Assembly (NCBI RefSeq): GCF_042468235.1
Contig: NZ_CP170386.1
Location: 868,001 to 932,000, forward strand
DNA: 64,000 bases
Source of the DNA: Lonepinella sp042468235
Lineage (GTDB): Bacteria; Pseudomonadota; Gammaproteobacteria; Enterobacterales; Pasteurellaceae
Direction: 5' to 3'
This document shows, one piece after another, positions 17,386 through 26,245 of the stretch. The position numbers and the translations under genes were made by a program. The notes beneath the pieces are model-generated. The model had not been told where the DNA came from, searched no databases, and worked only from the letters and a program-made list of their open reading frames with translations. How positions within the stretch are numbered: position 1 is the first letter of the stretch; every line of letters begins with the position of its first letter.

Positions 17386-18352
17386 AGAGCGTTGTGTAAT
17401 CTATGTCTTTTGTCCATTGCTGATAATAACCTGAATTTTTACCATAGGAATTATCACACACTTGATTTGGAATACCCAATAAACAAGAAAAAATATGTCC
17501 ATGTAATCGGCTGGTAATCACATTATCATAGCTTAAAAAAATCCTTTGACAGCGTTCGATCACGTTTAACGCATGTTGATACCATAGATCGTTAATTTTA
17601 TTTTTCATAAACGCTAAATGAAATTTATTGGCGATTTTGGAAAAACGACTACACCATAATTCAAATTTCAAATCACTTGGTAATAAAATATCTTCCCAAT
17701 CTTTCACGTTATCTAGGTTAGCTAATTGAGCTTGAATTTCTGTTTCAATATGGCTTTTTTCAATATCTTTGCGTAAAAAATAGAGCGTTTTTTGCACCGC
17801 ACTTTGGTGCAAACTGCGGTCTTTTTGTGGCAAGTTTCCGTAAAGTTGATGAGCCATATCAGGCGACAAATAACTATTCTTCGAAAAATGACCTTGCATT
17901 AATTGAAAGGTTTTACTATCACGTGCAAATAAATGCAGATCAGAATGAGAGGAAAATAATTCTGCGGCTGCCAACATGGCTTTTTGATTGGAAAAATGAG
18001 CGGTTTGTGGCAATAAAATGATCCGATTATGCGGAAATTCTCGCACAATATCTTCTCGCATTTGTTGAATGAGCGGATACAGATCACCAAAGTTTCCGCC
18101 ACCATGACACAAAATCGTGGTATTCGGTTGAATATATTTTTTGACTTCATGAATATCGAAAGCCTGCAATGAACGTCTTAAACGAATCTTGATGTGATAA
18201 TCTTTGAAAAATTGCTCCGTGCCAGCATAGATTAATAAATCCCCAACATTTAAATGTAACGGATAATCAAAATACAGCACGTCATTTTTATCTATGATTA
18301 AGCTGTTAATTTGTTGTAATTTTTGTTTTAATGATTGTAAGACTGCATTCAT
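17375..18352 (-). CDS. Polysaccharide pyruvyl transferase family protein
   Basis: 325 residues from ATG 18350-18352, which has TTAGGA just upstream; a longer frame to 18391 exists. The family motifs are present: LHLNVGDLLIYAGTEQFF near the start, CHGGGNFGDLYPL, RIILLPQTAHF and, near the end, VITSRLHGHIFSCLLGIPN. Members add a ketal pyruvate or act on similar glycan substrates. First gene of the glycan cluster, so the promoter is probably in 18353-18494. Confidence 0.82.
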   Translation of the reverse strand: MNAVLQSLKQKLQQINSLIIDKNDVLYFDYPLHLNVGDLLIYAGTEQFFKDYHIKIRLRRSLQAFDIHEVKKYIQPNTTILCHGGGNFGDLYPLIQQMREDIVREFPHNRIILLPQTAHFSNQKAMLAAAELFSSHSDLHLFARDSKTFQLMQGHFSKNSYLSPDMAHQLYGNLPQKDRSLHQSAVQKTLYFLRKDIEKSHIETEIQAQLANLDNVKDWEDILLPSDLKFELWCSRFSKIANKFHLAFMKNKINDLWYQHALNVIERCQRIFLSYDNVITSRLHGHIFSCLLGIPNQVCDNSYGKNSGYYQQWTKDIDYTTLYEK

Positions 18353-18494
18353 TCCTAAAGACGTTCCATAGCTAAGTAAAAAGATTAACAAGTTTTCATC
18401 ATAGCATTTTTCAACGGCTTTGACAGCGTTTTAATGATTGAGTTTCGTTTAATTTTCGGGAATAATAACCGCACTTTTTATTGAGAAAAATACT

Positions 18495-19241
18495 ATGTTT
18501 GAACTAACCAAATTGATTACGGCTCTCATCTTACCGCCAGCGAATGTGATTATTCTGGCGATTTTTGCCTTATTCTGTCTATTATTTCGTTGTCCTAAAC
18601 TGGCTTTTTTTAGTGCTTTATTGGCTATCATTACTTTGTACATTGTTAGCTTGCCTTATACAGCACAAAAACTCAGTGACAGCTTAACGACAAAAGATAA
18701 CTTAAGCGTAGAAGATTATCGGCAAGCTCAGGCTATTGTGGTGTTAGGCGGTGGTTTGCGTGATAGCAGTGAATTGTATAATAGTTTAACTGTACCAGGT
18801 TTGGTATTAGAGCGGATGCGATACGCTGCCTATTTACATAAAGAAACCGAACTGCCGATTTTAATTAGTGGTGCTAGCCCGAACGGCAATTCCGAAGCTA
18901 AAGTTATCGCACAAGAATTTTTTACTTTTTTCGGTGTGCAACCAAAATGGCTAGAAGAAAAAGCATTAAATACGGTTGAAAATGCAAAATATAGCCATGA
19001 AATTCTTGAACGTGAAGGGATTTCAAAAATTATTCTAATTACTAATCAATGGCACATGCAACGATCAAAATTACTGTTTGAAAAAGAGGGATTTACCGTA
19101 TTACCTGCGAGTGTGGGTAATGGTATAACACCTGAAAGCTATGATTTAAACTATATGCACTTTGTTCCACAAGCTGGGGCGATTGGTGCCAATATGCAAT
19201 TATTAAAAGAATGGATCGGTTACTGGAAAGAGAAATTTTAA
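18495..19241 (+). CDS. elyC: Envelope biogenesis factor ElyC (DUF218/SanA family)
   Basis: 248 residues. Two N-terminal membrane segments (about 10-33 and 35-58) precede a periplasmic DUF218 domain with AIVVLGGGLRDSSELYN, LPILISGASPNGNSEA and ITNQWHMQRS. E. coli ElyC affects peptidoglycan synthesis and undecaprenyl-phosphate lipid metabolism. Its stop is separated from the znuC start by one base, so it is likely in one operon with znuCB, an arrangement worth noting. Confidence 0.85.
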   Translation: MFELTKLITALILPPANVIILAIFALFCLLFRCPKLAFFSALLAIITLYIVSLPYTAQKLSDSLTTKDNLSVEDYRQAQAIVVLGGGLRDSSELYNSLTVPGLVLERMRYAAYLHKETELPILISGASPNGNSEAKVIAQEFFTFFGVQPKWLEEKALNTVENAKYSHEILEREGISKIILITNQWHMQRSKLLFEKEGFTVLPASVGNGITPESYDLNYMHFVPQAGAIGANMQLLKEWIGYWKEKF

Positions 19242-19242
19242 T

Positions 19243-20037
19243 ATGAAAATCAAATCCATTCAGCTACCCAAACAACCGTTGGTAGCGTTAAATAACATTA
19301 ATGTGACGTTCTCACAAAAAGTCGCTTTACAAAATATTAATTTACGCATTTATCCTAACTCGGTGATGACTATTGTGGGTCCGAACGGTGGGGGAAAATC
19401 TACTTTATTAAAGGTATTACTTAAATTATTAACGCCGACCAGTGGTGATGTGGTTTATAGTAAAAATCTACGTATTGGCTATGTGCCACAAAAAATCCAT
19501 TTAGATCCAAGTTTACCAATAACAGTGGAAAAATTTTTATCGTTGAAAAAAGGCATTACCAAAAACGATATGCAACAGGCGTTGGAATTGCTGTCAGTTT
19601 CGCATTTAATCAAAAATAGTATGCAAAAGCTGTCTGGTGGCGAAATGCAACGGGTGTTGATTGCTCGTGCTATTCTGAATAAACCCAATTTGTTAGTGCT
19701 AGATGAACCTACTCAAGGTGTCGATATTAATGGTCAAGTAGAACTGTATCAGCTGATTAAACAAACTCGCGAAAAATTAAATTGTGCCATTCTCATGGTT
19801 TCTCATGATTTACATATCGTGATGGCTGATACCAATGAAGTCTTATGCGTTAATCATCATATTTGTTGTGCTGGCACACCTGAAGCCGTGTCTAATGATC
19901 CCAAATTTATTCATTTTTTTGGTGATCAATTTGCTAAAAATATTGCCGTTTATACGCATCATCATAACCACCAACACAATATTCACGGTGATGTCTGTTG
20001 TCAGGATGATCAGACTTGTGCAGAACATAATAAATAA
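19243..20037 (+). CDS. znuC: Zinc ABC transporter ATP-binding protein
   Basis: 264 residues. Walker A VGPNGGGKST, signature LSGGEMQR, Walker B LLVLDEPTQGVD and the switch MVSHDLHIVMA are all present. The C-terminus is histidine and cysteine rich (THHHNHQHNIHGDVCCQDD), as in ZnuC proteins and consistent with zinc. The permease znuB follows after eight bases; the binding protein znuA is not in the window. Confidence 0.93.
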   Translation: MKIKSIQLPKQPLVALNNINVTFSQKVALQNINLRIYPNSVMTIVGPNGGGKSTLLKVLLKLLTPTSGDVVYSKNLRIGYVPQKIHLDPSLPITVEKFLSLKKGITKNDMQQALELLSVSHLIKNSMQKLSGGEMQRVLIARAILNKPNLLVLDEPTQGVDINGQVELYQLIKQTREKLNCAILMVSHDLHIVMADTNEVLCVNHHICCAGTPEAVSNDPKFIHFFGDQFAKNIAVYTHHHNHQHNIHGDVCCQDDQTCAEHNK

Positions 20038-20045
20038 GGAAAGAT

Positions 20046-20831
20046 ATGTTTGAAATTATTTTCCCAGCTTGGCTTGCTGGTATTTTATTGTCGTTTATTA
20101 CTGCACCTTTAGGGGCATTTGTGGTGTGGCGGAAAATGGCATATTTTGGTGATACCCTTTCTCACTCTGCCCTGCTCGGGGTGGCATTAGGGATTTTCTT
20201 CCAAATTAATCCTTACATTGCCATTTTAACGCTCACCCTGATTTTAGCCATTACGATGGTTTGGTTAGAAAATAATACCCAATTTTCGGTGGACACTTTG
20301 CTCGGCATTATTGCTCATAGCTGTCTTTCCCTTGGGGTGATTACCGTACAATTATTACAAAATGTACGCGTGGATTTGATCGGTTATTTGTTTGGTGATT
20401 TACTGGCGGTCAACTTTGATGATCTCATTTATATTGGGGTTGGCGTTGCTGTGGTATTAAGCCTATTACTCTATTTTTGGCGACCACTGATTTCAATTAC
20501 TGTTAGCCCTGAACTGGCTCAAGTGGAAGGCATTAATGTAAAAAGAATGCGATTTATTTTAATGATTTTAACCGCACTTACTATCGCATTAAGTATGACA
20601 TTTGTCGGGGCATTAATTATTACTTCATTATTGATTATTCCAGCAGCCACCGCCAGACGTTTTGCTCGTACGCCAGAAAGCATGGCAATAATTGCGGTAA
20701 TCATTAGTATGATTGCGGTGAGTTTGGGATTAACTCTTTCCGCATTGTATAATACGGCATCGGGACCATCGGTAGTAGTTGCATCAAGTGTACTGTTTTT
20801 ATTTTCACTACTTAAAAAAGAAAACAGTTAA
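20046..20831 (+). CDS. znuB: Zinc ABC transporter permease
   Basis: 261 residues with about eight membrane segments, of the ABC-3 (metal) permease family. Segments such as GDTLSHSALLGVALG and IIPAATARRFARTPESMA match ZnuB. It pairs with ZnuC upstream to import zinc delivered by periplasmic ZnuA. I did not find a convincing Zur operator before elyC-znuCB. Confidence 0.93.
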   Translation: MFEIIFPAWLAGILLSFITAPLGAFVVWRKMAYFGDTLSHSALLGVALGIFFQINPYIAILTLTLILAITMVWLENNTQFSVDTLLGIIAHSCLSLGVITVQLLQNVRVDLIGYLFGDLLAVNFDDLIYIGVGVAVVLSLLLYFWRPLISITVSPELAQVEGINVKRMRFILMILTALTIALSMTFVGALIITSLLIIPAATARRFARTPESMAIIAVIISMIAVSLGLTLSALYNTASGPSVVVASSVLFLFSLLKKENS

Positions 20832-20901
20832 AATGAGTAATATTTCTATGCTAGAATGAGTTTATCGACTAGGGCAAGTTTAGAATTTATTAGGTAAATT
20901 A

Positions 20902-23247
20902 ATGTCAACCGAACAAGAAAAAAATCCTTCAACAGAACAAACGCCAGCAAAAATTCCTTTTAGCCAACGACATAAATGGAAATTATTTTTTGCTAAAGCC
21001 ATTTTCAGTATAGGAATGCTTACAGTTTTTTATGGAGCTTATTTAGACTGGCAAATTCGTTCCAAAATGGATGGACAAATTTGGCGTTTACCTGCCGAAG
21101 TATATAGCCGTATTGAAAGTGTTCGTTTGCAAGATAATCTAACCCTAAATGATGTTACACAATTATTACTCAATAACGATTATCGTCAAACCAGCTTTGT
21201 GGCTGCTCCTGGGGATTTTAAAATTGAAAATGATACTATCGTGTTATTACGTCGATCATTTCCGTTTCCTGATAAAATGGAACCACAACGGGTAATTCGT
21301 TTACGCTTTAGTGATGAGAAATTAACGGTTATTGAAGATTTAGTCAATCAAGTGACGATTGATGAATTTCGTTTAGCCCCCAAATTAGTGGCAATGTTGC
21401 AATCTGATAATGAAGAACGCCTAGCCATTCCATTACAAAATTATCCACGACTATTAATTGATACCCTAATTTTAACCGAAGATCGCCGTTTTTATGAACA
21501 TCAAGGTGTCAGTCTTATCAGTATTGCTCGTGCTATGATCAGCAATATTCGTGCGGGTCAAACTGTACAAGGTGGAAGTACCCTAACGCAACAATTAGTC
21601 AAAAATTTATTTTTAACTAATGAACGTTCGATTACACGTAAAATTAACGAAGCCTTAATGGCTATTATGTTGGATTTACGCTACGACAAAAACACCATTT
21701 TAGAAACCTATCTTAATGAAATTTATCTTGGTCAAAATGGTGACACCCAAATTCACGGTTTTGAGCTGGCGAGCCATTTCTTTTTTGGTCGCCCAGTGCG
21801 AGAAATCAGCTTAGATCAAATAGCTTTATTAGTCGGCATGGTGAAAGGTCCATCATTGTATAATCCTTGGCGTAATCCAACTAATGCGAAAGAACGCCGT
21901 AATGTTGTGTTAGGCTTAATGTTAGAACATAAAATGATCGACCAAGAATTATTTGATTTGTTAAGCCAACGTCCATTAGGCGTGCAAGAAAAAGGCTCGG
22001 TTACTCGCCCCTATCCTGCATTTATTCAAACATTGCAATCTGAATTACGCCAAAATTTGGGAGAAAATAAATCTTCCAGTTTATTGGGGGCAAGAATTTT
22101 CACTACCCTTGATGTTAAACAACAAGCCTACGCTGAACAAGCGGTTGTGGACGCTACACAAAAATTACAGTTGAAAGTGAAAAATCCACATTTACAATCT
22201 GCAATGGTCATCGCAGATTATCAAAAAGGTGAAATTAGAGCCATTGTTGGCGGATTACAAACCCAGTATGCTGGCTTTAACCGTGCATTTATGGCAAAAC
22301 GTCAAATCGGTTCTTTAGTTAAACCTTCCATTTATTTAACCGCACTTTCCGATCCTGATCGGTTTAGATTGAATAGTCCGATTAATAACCAACCAATTAC
22401 CATTAATATAAAAGGTAGTCCACCTTGGCAACCAAAAAACTATGACCATAAATATAGCGGATCAGTATTATTAATAGATGCGTTAACTCGTTCGCTTAAT
22501 ATTCCAACGGTCAATATTGGCATGAAAGTAGGATTAACCAAGGTGATTGAAACCCAGCAAGCTATGGGCTGGGATCAGGTTTCTATTCCCAAAGTACCCG
22601 CTATGTTATTAGGTTCCTATAGTATTTCACCTTATGATGTAACAAAATTATTCCAAGTGATTGCGAATAATGGTGGCAAAATTCCATTAAGCACTATTAA
22701 CACTATTACTGACCGTCAAGGTGAAGTGATTTACCAACATCAAACTGAACCTGAGCAAGTTGTACCAAGCCAAGCAACAGTACAAACCTTATATGCTATG
22801 CAACAAGTAGTAGAGCGTGGCACGGCTCGTAGTTTACAAAATGATTTTGCTCGCTTACATCTTGCAGGAAAAACAGGCACAACCAATGATGCTCGTGATA
22901 CTTGGTATGTGGGTATTGATGGAGAAAACGTAGCAACTGTTTGGTTAGGACGTGACGATAATGGCGAAACGGGTTTAACTGGTGCAAGTGGTGCATTGGA
23001 AATTTATAAGAATTACTTACAACGTGCCGAAGTCAGCCCATTAGAACTGAAAAAAGTAGATGGAATTAAATGGGTAGGGATTAATAGCTATGGTAGTTGG
23101 AACTGCTACAGCCCTGCACGGAATATTCCTGTTTGGGCAAATAAAGAGCAGGATTTCTGTGCTTCATCAACAATAGATCCAACTATTTTACTATCGACCC
23201 CACGTAAAACGCCTGCACCTGTTGAAGATGCCAAACCTGCTGGTTAA
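20902..23247 (+). CDS. mrcB: Penicillin-binding protein 1B
   Basis: 781 residues, a bifunctional class A PBP. A cytoplasmic tail and membrane anchor (about 27-48) precede a UvrB-like domain 2, a GT51 transglycosylase domain (TEDRRFYEHQGVS, GGSTLTQQLVKN, YLNEIYLGQ) and a transpeptidase domain with SLVK (catalytic serine), SLN and KTGTTND. It builds and cross-links peptidoglycan in the periplasm. AGGTAAATTA precedes the ATG. Confidence 0.96.
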   Translation: MSTEQEKNPSTEQTPAKIPFSQRHKWKLFFAKAIFSIGMLTVFYGAYLDWQIRSKMDGQIWRLPAEVYSRIESVRLQDNLTLNDVTQLLLNNDYRQTSFVAAPGDFKIENDTIVLLRRSFPFPDKMEPQRVIRLRFSDEKLTVIEDLVNQVTIDEFRLAPKLVAMLQSDNEERLAIPLQNYPRLLIDTLILTEDRRFYEHQGVSLISIARAMISNIRAGQTVQGGSTLTQQLVKNLFLTNERSITRKINEALMAIMLDLRYDKNTILETYLNEIYLGQNGDTQIHGFELASHFFFGRPVREISLDQIALLVGMVKGPSLYNPWRNPTNAKERRNVVLGLMLEHKMIDQELFDLLSQRPLGVQEKGSVTRPYPAFIQTLQSELRQNLGENKSSSLLGARIFTTLDVKQQAYAEQAVVDATQKLQLKVKNPHLQSAMVIADYQKGEIRAIVGGLQTQYAGFNRAFMAKRQIGSLVKPSIYLTALSDPDRFRLNSPINNQPITINIKGSPPWQPKNYDHKYSGSVLLIDALTRSLNIPTVNIGMKVGLTKVIETQQAMGWDQVSIPKVPAMLLGSYSISPYDVTKLFQVIANNGGKIPLSTINTITDRQGEVIYQHQTEPEQVVPSQATVQTLYAMQQVVERGTARSLQNDFARLHLAGKTGTTNDARDTWYVGIDGENVATVWLGRDDNGETGLTGASGALEIYKNYLQRAEVSPLELKKVDGIKWVGINSYGSWNCYSPARNIPVWANKEQDFCASSTIDPTILLSTPRKTPAPVEDAKPAG

Positions 23248-23262
23248 ATAATAGCGAACAAA

Positions 23263-23312
23263 AAAGTGCGGTGTATTTTGATTGAAAAATCATCAAAAAT
23301 CCACCGCACTTT
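23263..23312. terminator. Paired uptake sequences forming a terminator between convergent genes
   Basis: AAAGTGCGGTG (23263-23273) and its complement CACCGCACTTT (23302-23312) form an 11-bp stem; the inside also pairs (ATTTTGAT with ATCAAAAAT). It lies between convergent mrcB and the purine permease gene and probably ends both transcripts. Such inverted uptake sequences are common in this family. Confidence 0.75.
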
Positions 23313-23330
23313 ATGCTAATTAGCTAAAAA

Positions 23331-24644
23331 CTAAATCGCCCAACCACAAGCATAAAATGCTACTAAAGCAATCGCAATTAACACTGTGCCAATATTGAGT
23401 TTTTTGAACTCGCCAGATACTACTCGACCGATCACTAATGCAGCAAAACCAAGCATAATCCCAGTCACGATATTGGCGGTTAACACAATAAATACCGCAC
23501 AAATTAAACCGCTCATTGCACCGACAAAATCAGTAAAATCTAATTTACTCACATTGCTTAACATTAACAAGCCTACATACATTAAGGCTGGAGCGGTAGC
23601 GTAACTTGGTACTAAAAAAGCCAAAGGTTGGAAAAATAACATTAACAGGAATAATATGCCGACCACAATGGCGGTGATCCCCGTTTTTCCTCCAGCTGCT
23701 GTTCCCGCCGCCGATTCAATATATACTGCCGCAGGTGCTGTACCGAAAATACCCGAGAATAAACTACTCACAGAATCCGATGTTAACGCTTTACCGCCAT
23801 TAATAATTTGTCCGTCTTTATCTAACAAATTACCTTGCCCAGCTACCGCACGAATAGTTCCTGTGGCATCAAATACCGCGGTCATCACCAAGGCAAAAAC
23901 CACGGGCAAAATCGCAGGTTGCAATGCACCCATAATATCTAATTGTAAGAATAAAGACTGTTCGCCAAAGCTCGGCATTTTAAACACTTCACCTGAGAAT
24001 TTCACATTCGGATCGAAAATTAAGCCGATAATAGTAATCGCAATAATCACCCAAAGAATTGCACCTTTTACTTTCATTTTCTCTAAGCCAACAATCAACG
24101 CCAAGCCGATTAATGACATCAATACAGGGAAAGAGGTAAATTCACCTAATTTAACTAAGGTTCCGTTTGGATTTGATACCACAATACCTACGCCACTAGT
24201 CGCAATTAAGAGTAAAAATAAACCGATACCAATCCCTGCACCATGAGCAATACTGGACGGAAGATTACGCAAAATCCAAGAACGAATGCCAGTGGCAGAA
24301 ATTAAAGTAAACACTGCCCCCATTAGGAACACCGCTCCCAAAGCGACAGGAATACTCACCTGCTGCCCGATAACTAAACTAAATGCCGTAAATGCGGTTA
24401 ATGAAATAGCACAACCAATCGCCATTGGAGCATTTGCCCATAAGCCAATTAAGATTGAACCTAAACCAGAAACTAAGCAGGTGGCAATAAATACGCTTTC
24501 TGCTGGAAAACCAGCCTGACTAAGCATATTTGGCACCACAATAACTGAATAAACCATCGCCAAAAAGGTGGTAAGTCCTGCGATAATTTCTTGACGAATA
24601 TTTGAACCACGAGCAGAAAGCTCGAACTGTTGTTCTAAAGACAT
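23331..24644 (-). CDS. Purine (adenine/guanine/hypoxanthine) permease, NCS2/AzgA type
   Basis: 437 residues, about 13 membrane segments. The start (EIIAGLTTFLAMVYSVIVVPNMLS) and the internal TALVFDATGT-like segment (AVFDATGTIRAVAG) are typical of the AzgA branch of NCS2 transporters, which import purine bases with protons. A PurR box overlaps the predicted -35 (24702-24717), which supports purine specificity. H. influenzae has a similar purine permease. Exact substrate not determined. Confidence 0.87.
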   Translation of the reverse strand: MSLEQQFELSARGSNIRQEIIAGLTTFLAMVYSVIVVPNMLSQAGFPAESVFIATCLVSGLGSILIGLWANAPMAIGCAISLTAFTAFSLVIGQQVSIPVALGAVFLMGAVFTLISATGIRSWILRNLPSSIAHGAGIGIGLFLLLIATSGVGIVVSNPNGTLVKLGEFTSFPVLMSLIGLALIVGLEKMKVKGAILWVIIAITIIGLIFDPNVKFSGEVFKMPSFGEQSLFLQLDIMGALQPAILPVVFALVMTAVFDATGTIRAVAGQGNLLDKDGQIINGGKALTSDSVSSLFSGIFGTAPAAVYIESAAGTAAGGKTGITAIVVGILFLLMLFFQPLAFLVPSYATAPALMYVGLLMLSNVSKLDFTDFVGAMSGLICAVFIVLTANIVTGIMLGFAALVIGRVVSGEFKKLNIGTVLIAIALVAFYACGWAI

Positions 24645-24680
24645 AAAACTTCCTAAATGAGTTAAGTTGGAAAAAAGCGT

Positions 24681-24717
24681 ATTCTACCTGAAAGCACAAA
24701 ATAGTAAACGTTTGCGT
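24681..24717 (-). promoter_or_regulatory. PurR operator and promoter of the purine permease
   Basis: At 24702-24717 the 16 bases TAGTAAACGTTTGCGT match the PurR consensus ACGCAAACGTTTGCGT at 13 positions, and the right half is perfect. On the minus strand, TTTACT (24703-24708) and TAGAAT (24681-24686) are 16 bases apart, so the operator covers the -35. Repression by PurR with hypoxanthine or guanine is expected. Confidence 0.75.
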
Positions 24718-24865
24718 AAAATATTTTTATCTGCAAATTAAGTTGGTTATCTCCAGTAAAATCGTAGCTTCTATGAGTGTGTTAAATATTTTCCAAAATT
24801 AAACCGCACTTTTTTATTATTTTCTATAAATAATGCGTAAAAATAGCAAAATGGTATAAAAATTT

Positions 24866-24894
24866 CTTACAAAAATAAAAATTCTCGTTAGAAT
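24866..24894 (+). promoter_or_regulatory. Probable tyrP promoter
   Basis: CTTACA (24866-24871) and TAGAAT (24889-24894) are separated by 17 bases, 48 bases before the tyrP start. No TyrR box is recognisable. The rest of the 298-base gap holds the PurR region and one uptake sequence (near 24804). Confidence 0.5.
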
Positions 24895-24942
24895 GACGGT
24901 ACTTTTTTATCATTTATTTTTACTTAACTTAAGGAAAGCTAT

Positions 24943-26148
24943 ATGAGAAGTAAAACCTTTGGTAGTGCATTAATTGTTGCAGGCACAACAATCGGTGCGG
25001 GTATGGTGTCAATGCCATTAACATCAGCTGGAATGGGTTTTGGCTATACCGTGGCATTGTTAGTGATGCTTTGGATATTATTATGTTATAGTGCATTACT
25101 ATTTGTGGAAGTTTATCAAAAAGCAGAACGCCAAGATGCGGGAATCGCTACCCTAGCCGAACAATATTTTGGTATGACTGGTCGAGTGTTAGCTACTTTG
25201 GCGTTAGTCATTTTTATGTACGCTATTCTCACCGTTTATGTATTAATGAGTAGCGATTTAATCTCCACCGTGTTGCCTGCTTTAACCGAATATGGTACAG
25301 CGATTTCAGTTATCTTTACGGTATTTTTTGCGATTTTTATTATTGCAGGCACAGGACATGTTGATATTGCCACTCGCCTACTATTTATTGCCAAATTAGC
25401 TGCATTTGTCGTGTTATTATTCCTCATGCTCCCTAAAGTGACGATGGATAATCTGATGGCAATCCCATTAGATAAAGCATTATTAATTTCGGCTAGTCCA
25501 TTTTTCTTTACATCTTTTGGTTTCCATGTGGTCATTCCAAGTATCAACCGATATTTAGAAGGTAATGTTGCCCGTTTAAGAACCTCTATTATTGTGGGAA
25601 CAGGGTTGCCTTTAGCACTCTATATTATGTGGCAAATGTCAACTCATGGCGTATTGACACAATCTGAATTTGTACAAATTCTTAATCAAGAACCTACATT
25701 AGGCGGATTAATCAAAGCGGTAACGCATATCACGGGCAGCCATTTTATCGGTTGGTCAGTACGTTTATTCTCATTATTTGCCTTGATCACATCTTTCTTA
25801 GGCGTTGCACTCGCCTTATTTGATTGCTTAGATGACTTACTAAAACGAGTAAAGATTAAATCTAACCGTCTATCTTTAGGCTTATTAACCTTTGTGCCTG
25901 TGTTATTCTTCGCTTTGTTCTATAATGATTTCTTATCCGTATTAGCTTTTGCTGGACAAATGTTTACATTCTACGGTTTAGTATTACCTGTGGGTATGGT
26001 GTGGCGTGCAAGAAAACGTTATCCAGATATGCCTTATCGAGTCATCGGTGGCAACATTTCTTTACTCATTGCTTTATTACTTGGTGTGTTAATTATTAAT
26101 GTTCCATTCTTAATTCAGGCAGGTTATTTACCGAATGTCATCGGTTAG
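24943..26148 (+). CDS. tyrP: Tyrosine-specific transporter TyrP (HAAAP family)
   Basis: 401 residues with about eleven membrane segments. The N-terminal GSALIVAGTTIGAGMVSMPLTSAG is the hydroxy/aromatic amino acid permease signature. TyrP imports tyrosine with protons. TnaB or Mtr (tryptophan) are paralogues of the same length; TyrP is preferred from the overall pattern, but specificity is not certain. AAGGAAAGC precedes the ATG. Confidence 0.82.
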   Translation: MRSKTFGSALIVAGTTIGAGMVSMPLTSAGMGFGYTVALLVMLWILLCYSALLFVEVYQKAERQDAGIATLAEQYFGMTGRVLATLALVIFMYAILTVYVLMSSDLISTVLPALTEYGTAISVIFTVFFAIFIIAGTGHVDIATRLLFIAKLAAFVVLLFLMLPKVTMDNLMAIPLDKALLISASPFFFTSFGFHVVIPSINRYLEGNVARLRTSIIVGTGLPLALYIMWQMSTHGVLTQSEFVQILNQEPTLGGLIKAVTHITGSHFIGWSVRLFSLFALITSFLGVALALFDCLDDLLKRVKIKSNRLSLGLLTFVPVLFFALFYNDFLSVLAFAGQMFTFYGLVLPVGMVWRARKRYPDMPYRVIGGNISLLIALLLGVLIINVPFLIQAGYLPNVIG

Positions 26149-26158
26149 AATGAAATCT

Positions 26159-26178
26159 AGGTGTATGACAATACACCT
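26159..26178 (+). terminator. Hairpin directly after tyrP
   Basis: AGGTGTAT (26159-26166) and ATACACCT (26171-26178) form an 8-bp stem with a 4-base loop, a short distance after the tyrP stop and just before the paired uptake sequences. The T-run after it is poor. Confidence 0.5.
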
Positions 26179-26189
26179 TTGAATAGTAC

Positions 26190-26226
26190 AAGTGCGGTGA
26201 AAAATAATGATTTTTTCACCGCACTT
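26190..26226. terminator. Paired uptake sequences between tyrP and the fructokinase gene
   Basis: AAGTGCGGTGAAAA (26190-26203) pairs with TTTTCACCGCACTT (26213-26226), a 14-bp stem between convergent genes. T-runs inside and beside it suit a bidirectional terminator. Confidence 0.75.
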
Positions 26227-26245
26227 TTGTCCACGATACCTGATC

